From CBDDRG01 sp051306415 (GTDB lineage Bacteria; Pseudomonadota; Gammaproteobacteria; Pseudomonadales; Porticoccaceae): a stretch of DNA of 12,502 bases. Shown here piece after piece: positions 9,261 through 12,502 of the stretch (its first letter is position 1; the number at the start of each line of letters is the position of its first letter). A program made the position numbers and the translations under genes. The stretch lies in contig JBPPNE010000215.1 in NCBI GenBank assembly GCA_051306415.1, positions 1 through 12,502 on the forward strand, given 5' to 3'. The notes beneath the pieces were generated by a model. The model did no database searches, had not been told where the DNA came from, and saw nothing but the letters and a program-made list of their open reading frames with translations.

Positions 9261-9269
9261 TGCTACAAT
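9261..9269 (+). promoter_or_regulatory. Extended -10 promoter of rep
   Basis: TG-C-TACAAT matches an extended -10 element (5 of 6 bases of TATAAT with TGn before it). The -35 region (around 9241-9246, CTCGGT) is poor, as is common with extended -10 promoters. Transcription would start near 9276, giving a leader of under 30 bases to the TTG at 9304. This supports that late start over the ATGs further upstream. Confidence 0.5.
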
Positions 9270-9303
9270 CGCCGCCCGCCACTCCAGACCAAGCGGAAAT
9301 CCC

Positions 9304-11436
9304 TTGACCGACCTTAATCCCCAACAACGGGCCGCCGTCCGCCACATCGCGGGCCCACTGTTGGTGCTCGCCGGCGCCGGCAGCGGCAAGACCAGCGTGA
9401 TCACCCGCAAGATCGCCCACCTGATTGGCCCGTGCGGTATCCCCGCTCGTCACATCGCCGCTGTTACCTTCACCAACAAGGCGGCGCGGGAGATGAAATC
9501 CCGCGTTTCCAGCCTGGTGCACGGCCGCGCCGCGCATGGCCTGACCGTCTCGACGTTCCACAACCTCGGACTCAACATCATACGTCGTGAGTTGAAACTG
9601 CTCGGCTTCAAGCCGGGGTTTTCGATCTTCGACGCCGAGGATGCGCGCAGTCTGCTGCGCGCGCTGATGATCGAGAACGCCAGCGCCGATACCGATCCCG
9701 TCGAGGCCGTTCAGCAGCACATTTCACGGTGGAAAAATGATCTGGTTGCGCCGGCGCAGGCCCTGTCGATGGCGACGGAGCCTATGGAGCAGCGCGCGGC
9801 ACTGGTCTACGAGCGCTACCGCAGCGCGCTCAAAGCCTACAACGCGGTGGATTTCGACGATCTGATCCTGATTCCGGTGCAGATGCTCAGCGACTACCCC
9901 GAGGTGCTGGAGCGTTGGCAGCAGCGTATCCGCTACCTACTGGTAGACGAATACCAAGACACCAATCTCGCCCAGTACCAGCTCGTCAAGCTGCTGGCGC
10001 GCGGCCGCGACAACCTCACCGCGGTCGGTGACGACGACCAGTCGATCTACGCCTGGCGCGGCGCGCGCCCGGAAAACCTCGCCGCGTTGCAAGCGGATTT
10101 TCCCGGCCTGGAAGTGATCAAGCTAGAGCAGAACTACCGCTCCACCGCGCGTATCCTGCGCGCCGCCAACCAGCTCATCGCCAACAATCCGCACGCCTTT
10201 GAGAAGACGCTGTGGAGTGCACTCGGCCTCGGCGAGCCGATTCGCATGGTGCGCTGCCCCAACGAAGACGCCGAAGCCGAGTGGGTGGTGAACGACCTCA
10301 TCGGCGATCGCCTGCGCCGGCGCGGCCACTTCCGCGATTACGCCGTGCTCTACCGGAGCAACTACCAGGCCAAGCTGGTCGAGATGAAGCTGCAAGCCCT
10401 GGGTATTCCCTACCGCTTGAGCGGGGGCAATTCGTTTTTCGCCCGCACCGAAATCAAGGACATCATGGCCTACCTGCGCCTGCTGGTGAACCCGGATGAC
10501 GACAACGCATTCCTGCGTATCGTCAACACGCCGCGCCGCCAGATCGGCCCCACCACGCTCGAAAAGCTCGGCGAATACGCTGGCCGTCGCCAGCTCTCGC
10601 TGCTCGCCGCCATCGGCGAATTCGGCCTGCGCGAGGCTGTTCCCGCCGCTGGCTGTGAACAGCTAGAGCGCTTCAAGCACTGGCTCGAAGCGGTTATCCG
10701 CAATTGCCAGGGCGACAACCCCATCGCCGCCATTCGCGAGATGATCACCGACATCGACTACCACGGCTGGCTGCACCAGAACGCCACCAGCGGCACGGTC
10801 GCCGACAACCGCATGAAAAATGTGAATCTGCTCATCGATCAACTGGCCAAGACCTTGCGCAAAAGCGACGACGGCCTCGATGCGGCGAATAGTTCCGACA
10901 CCGATGCCATTGGCGCCGGTGCAGACGCCGCCGCTGGCGATGATTTTGTTGGCGAGAGCTCTGCTGGCGAAAACGCTGAAAACGACGACTTTGTTGCCGA
11001 GGGTCGAATCGAGGACGCCATCGCCAAGCTGGTGCTGCGCGACCTGCTCGACCGCCAGGAGGAGGAATCCGCCGACGATCGCGTGCAACTGATGACGCTG
11101 CACGCCGCCAAGGGTCTGGAGTTTCCCCACGTGTTTCTGATCGGCATGGAAGAGGACATCCTGCCCCACCGCAACAGCATCGAATCCGGCAATCTCGAAG
11201 AAGAGCGCCGCCTCGCCTATGTCGGCATCACCCGCGCCCGCCAGACGCTGACGCTGACACTCGCCGCCAAACGCAAACAGTTTGGTGACACCAGCACGAC
11301 CACGCCGAGCCGCTTTCTGGCTGAAATTCCGGCGGACGACGTGGAGCGCGAGGGTTTCGGCGATGAACCCGCGCCGGAATTAGCGAAGCAGAGGGGTCGC
11401 GATTCCTTGGCGGCATTGAAGGATATGCTGGGGTGA
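9304..11436 (+). CDS. rep: ATP-dependent DNA helicase Rep
   Basis: Superfamily 1A 3'-5' helicase, 710 residues (E. coli Rep has 673), colinear with Rep. Rep removes proteins ahead of the replisome and restarts forks. Motifs: Q-motif LNPQQRAAV, Walker A GAGSGKT (24-30), AAVTFTNKAAREMK, Walker B VDEYQDTN (214-221), GDDDQSIYAWRGARPENL (242-259), IKLEQNYRST, LMTLHAAKGLEFPHVFLIGMEE and EEERRLAYVGITRA. RMKNVNLLIDQL and the SGGNSFFARTEIKDIMAYLR block are Rep-like. Start: TTG 9304 aligns with the E. coli start and lies just after the -10 element, though its ribosome site is weak. The frame is open up to 9103, but that part overlaps the previous gene and the hairpin. An acidic low-complexity insert at about residues 521-566 is absent from E. 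coli Rep. The protein is otherwise intact. Confidence 0.92.
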   Translation: MTDLNPQQRAAVRHIAGPLLVLAGAGSGKTSVITRKIAHLIGPCGIPARHIAAVTFTNKAAREMKSRVSSLVHGRAAHGLTVSTFHNLGLNIIRRELKLLGFKPGFSIFDAEDARSLLRALMIENASADTDPVEAVQQHISRWKNDLVAPAQALSMATEPMEQRAALVYERYRSALKAYNAVDFDDLILIPVQMLSDYPEVLERWQQRIRYLLVDEYQDTNLAQYQLVKLLARGRDNLTAVGDDDQSIYAWRGARPENLAALQADFPGLEVIKLEQNYRSTARILRAANQLIANNPHAFEKTLWSALGLGEPIRMVRCPNEDAEAEWVVNDLIGDRLRRRGHFRDYAVLYRSNYQAKLVEMKLQALGIPYRLSGGNSFFARTEIKDIMAYLRLLVNPDDDNAFLRIVNTPRRQIGPTTLEKLGEYAGRRQLSLLAAIGEFGLREAVPAAGCEQLERFKHWLEAVIRNCQGDNPIAAIREMITDIDYHGWLHQNATSGTVADNRMKNVNLLIDQLAKTLRKSDDGLDAANSSDTDAIGAGADAAAGDDFVGESSAGENAENDDFVAEGRIEDAIAKLVLRDLLDRQEEESADDRVQLMTLHAAKGLEFPHVFLIGMEEDILPHRNSIESGNLEEERRLAYVGITRARQTLTLTLAAKRKQFGDTSTTTPSRFLAEIPADDVEREGFGDEPAPELAKQRGRDSLAALKDMLG
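10864..11001 (+). other. Acidic low-complexity insert within rep
   Basis: About 40 residues rich in Asp, Ala, Gly and Ser lie between the RMKNVNLLIDQLAKTL helix and the AIAKLVLRDLL helix, where E. coli Rep has only a few residues. Two near-copies of DDFV(G/A)E, encoded by GATGATTTTGTTGGCGAG and GACGACTTTGTTGCCGAG about 45 bases apart, suggest growth by duplication. The frame is kept, and the flanking helicase blocks are intact. Confidence 0.6.
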
Positions 11437-11801
11437 ACAAACTGTTTAACGTGGGTTGTGTGATCGCGAGTTGCGCGCGAAATTTCCCGCGTTTCGTTTG
11501 ATAGGGCGGAACGCGCTGGCATAGCCCGGTGGGCTGCCGTGCCAAATGTGTAACGAAGGGATGTTTCGGGCGCCTTGCAATGTTTGACATGACATCGCGC
11601 CCCTGTGCGCAACGTTACAGCCTTGAGTCAGCGCGCAATATGCCCAAAGAATATTCGAGCCCGGCCGTTTTTGCTCTAATTGACAACGCATAGGTTCATC
11701 AGTAGTTTGCCTCGGCAGAGGGGTGTAGTAAACGTCGATCCGAACACGCAACGGAGACGCCGATGCGTATCACTAAACGTATGCACCTTGGAGATACTGA
11801 T
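11437..11801. other. Non-coding region between rep and the barrel-like gene
   Basis: About 365 bases with no supported gene. AGCCC-GGT-GGGCT at 11523-11535 is a small 5-base hairpin without a T-tract. Base composition falls toward the right end. The last 120 bases carry a consensus -35 box (TTGACA, 11680-11685), and an upstream ATG (11763) with its own GGAG is in frame with the next gene. Confidence 0.45.
11680..11708 (+). promoter_or_regulatory. Candidate sigma-70 promoter for the barrel-like gene
   Basis: A perfect -35 hexamer TTGACA (11680-11685), a 17-base spacer and a weak -10 TAGTTT (11703-11708). Transcription would begin near 11715, about 85 bases before the ATG at 11802. Motif evidence only. 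Confidence 0.35.
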
Positions 11802-12346
11802 ATGAAAGCGATAAAAAAGATGGGGTTTGCCCTGATAGTAGCGAGCGCTTTGGCACTACCTACCGGGTTTGCACATGCCGATGACGACGGTAAATCGAAA
11901 CGGGTTTTTGATGTCTGTGTTAATCCAGCCGTCGATGTGGCGCTCACCGACAACGGGAACGGAATCCCATTCACTGCGGGGGACATTATTTCGGCAGTGG
12001 GGTTGCTGTTGCCTGGAGGCACCATTGATCCGGTAGCTCCCGATGTTACTTGCGTCGCCTACCTGGGCAGCCGCATTGGGACATTTTTGTGAAAGGGCAG
12101 GTAATCGGCGGGCTTCCGAACGCAGAAACGGGCGATCTTGCTTACGTCGATTGGCATTTCCGCGTCAATGGTCGTGGTGCCTTTGATACGACCGGACCAG
12201 TAAAAATAGTCAATGTGGGTGAATCGTATCCGCAAACGATCACCGGTGGCACGGAAAGGTTCAGAGGCGCCAAAGGAACCGCGCCAACCACTGCCCTTGA
12301 AGCGAGCGGTTTCTTATTTCGGATCGCACTTCCGAACGGCGATTGA
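11802..12346 (+). pseudogene. Secreted barrel-like (allene-oxide-cyclase/dirigent-like) protein, frameshifted at a T-run
   Basis: The first part begins at ATG 11802 with GGAG 8 bases upstream. An in-frame ATG at 11763, also with a GGAG, is the alternative. It starts with a Sec signal peptide (MKAIKKMGFALIVASALALPTGFAHA, likely cut before DDDGK) and stops at TGA 12090-12092 after GSRIGTFL. The second part (VKGQVIGGLPNAETGDLAYVDWHFRVNGRG and on to TGA 12344-12346) is in another frame. Adding one T to the T5 run at 12084-12088 joins them as GTFFVKGQVIGG, a 181-residue secreted protein. The W-H-F-R-V-N-G-R-G and ITGGTERFRGAKGTA segments resemble the beta-barrel of allene-oxide-cyclase/dirigent-like proteins, where an ITGGTGxFxGA motif is typical. 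Enzyme activity cannot be claimed. The break at a homopolymer may be a sequencing error, a slippage mutation or a phase-variable site. Confidence 0.6.
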
Positions 12347-12374
12347 CCTTTTTTGCCGTGGGCCGCAGGAGATT

Positions 12375-12502
12375 AAGAACTTATCCGTAAATAATGTTTA
12401 TCTTGAAACGCACCTTTCGGAACGCGATTATCCCAGCCGCAAGATGGTTGAGCGCGAGGAAGCTGCGCTCAAGTTTCTCATAGCGCACCAGCAGCTTGCG
12501 AA
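12375..12502 (-). mobile_element. Edge of an IS5-family insertion sequence
   Basis: The window ends inside an insertion sequence that carries an IS5-type transposase end. The transposase stop is within a few bases of the likely element end (AAGAACTTATCCGTAAATAATG, 12375-12396), as is usual in this family. The exact terminal inverted repeat and target duplication cannot be set, because the other end lies outside the window. Confidence 0.55.
12381..12502 (-). CDS. IS5-family transposase, C-terminal fragment
   Basis: Read on the minus strand from the window edge, 40 complete codons give RKLLVRYEKLERSFLALNHL, then AAGIIAFRKVRFKINIIYG and a TAA at 12383-12381. The RKLLVRYEKL...FLALNHLAA...I.FRK pattern is the helix after the catalytic Glu of IS5-type DDE transposases. 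The DDE residues lie outside the window, so completeness cannot be judged. Confidence 0.75.
   Translation of the reverse strand, partial: RKLLVRYEKLERSFLALNHLAAGIIAFRKVRFKINIIYG

Noticed and set aside
9103..9303. Earlier start for rep (ATG 9103 or 9205)
   Set aside because: It would overlap the previous gene and the hairpins, lies upstream of the likely promoter, and adds residues absent from Rep proteins.

Overview
The window looks like chromosome of a GC-rich gammaproteobacterium. A Rep-type (not PcrA- or UvrD-type) helicase, a TraT-like lipoprotein, Sel1 repeats and a CigR/RcnB-like protein are typical of that group; the exact lineage cannot be read from the sequence. No rRNA, tRNA or CRISPR array was found.

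Layout. Bases 1-195 are the C-terminal end of an AI-2E family (PerM-type) transporter. A TraT-like outer-membrane lipoprotein gene follows (479-1435, +). It converges on a secreted Sel1-repeat protein gene (1486-2748, -). About 610 bases of non-coding DNA then separate the Sel1 gene from a forward five-gene unit (3359-8397): an AcsA-type acetyl/acyl-CoA synthetase, the E1 alpha, E1 beta and E2 subunits of a 2-oxo acid (pyruvate/acetoin type) dehydrogenase, and a small acyl carrier protein. A CigR/RcnB-like secreted protein (8583-9131), the helicase rep (9304-11436), a frameshifted secreted beta-barrel-like gene (11802-12346) and the edge of an IS5-family element (about 12375 to the window end, transposase on -) complete the window.

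The striking part is the five-gene unit. With reading frames restored, all four gene junctions are 4-base stop/start overlaps (ATGA or GTGA), so the genes were built for tight translational coupling. Yet every gene except the terminal acyl carrier protein is broken as sequenced. The synthetase has lost about 45 internal residues in frame and carries a -1 frameshift. E1 alpha has a +1 frameshift near its end. E1 beta has an in-frame amber codon next to its active-site His. E2 has a +1 and a -1 frameshift. The five intact genes elsewhere in the window (about 5 kb together) show no such damage. This fits an operon in recent decay. Clustered sequencing or assembly errors are the main alternative for the single-base events.

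What the operon did is inference: E1 and E2 decarboxylate a 2-oxo acid to an acyl-thioester, the synthetase makes acyl-CoA from free acid, and the co-translated carrier protein suggests that the acyl group, or a product of it, was carried on a phosphopantetheine arm. No E3 (dihydrolipoyl dehydrogenase) gene is present, so E3 would have come from elsewhere in the genome.
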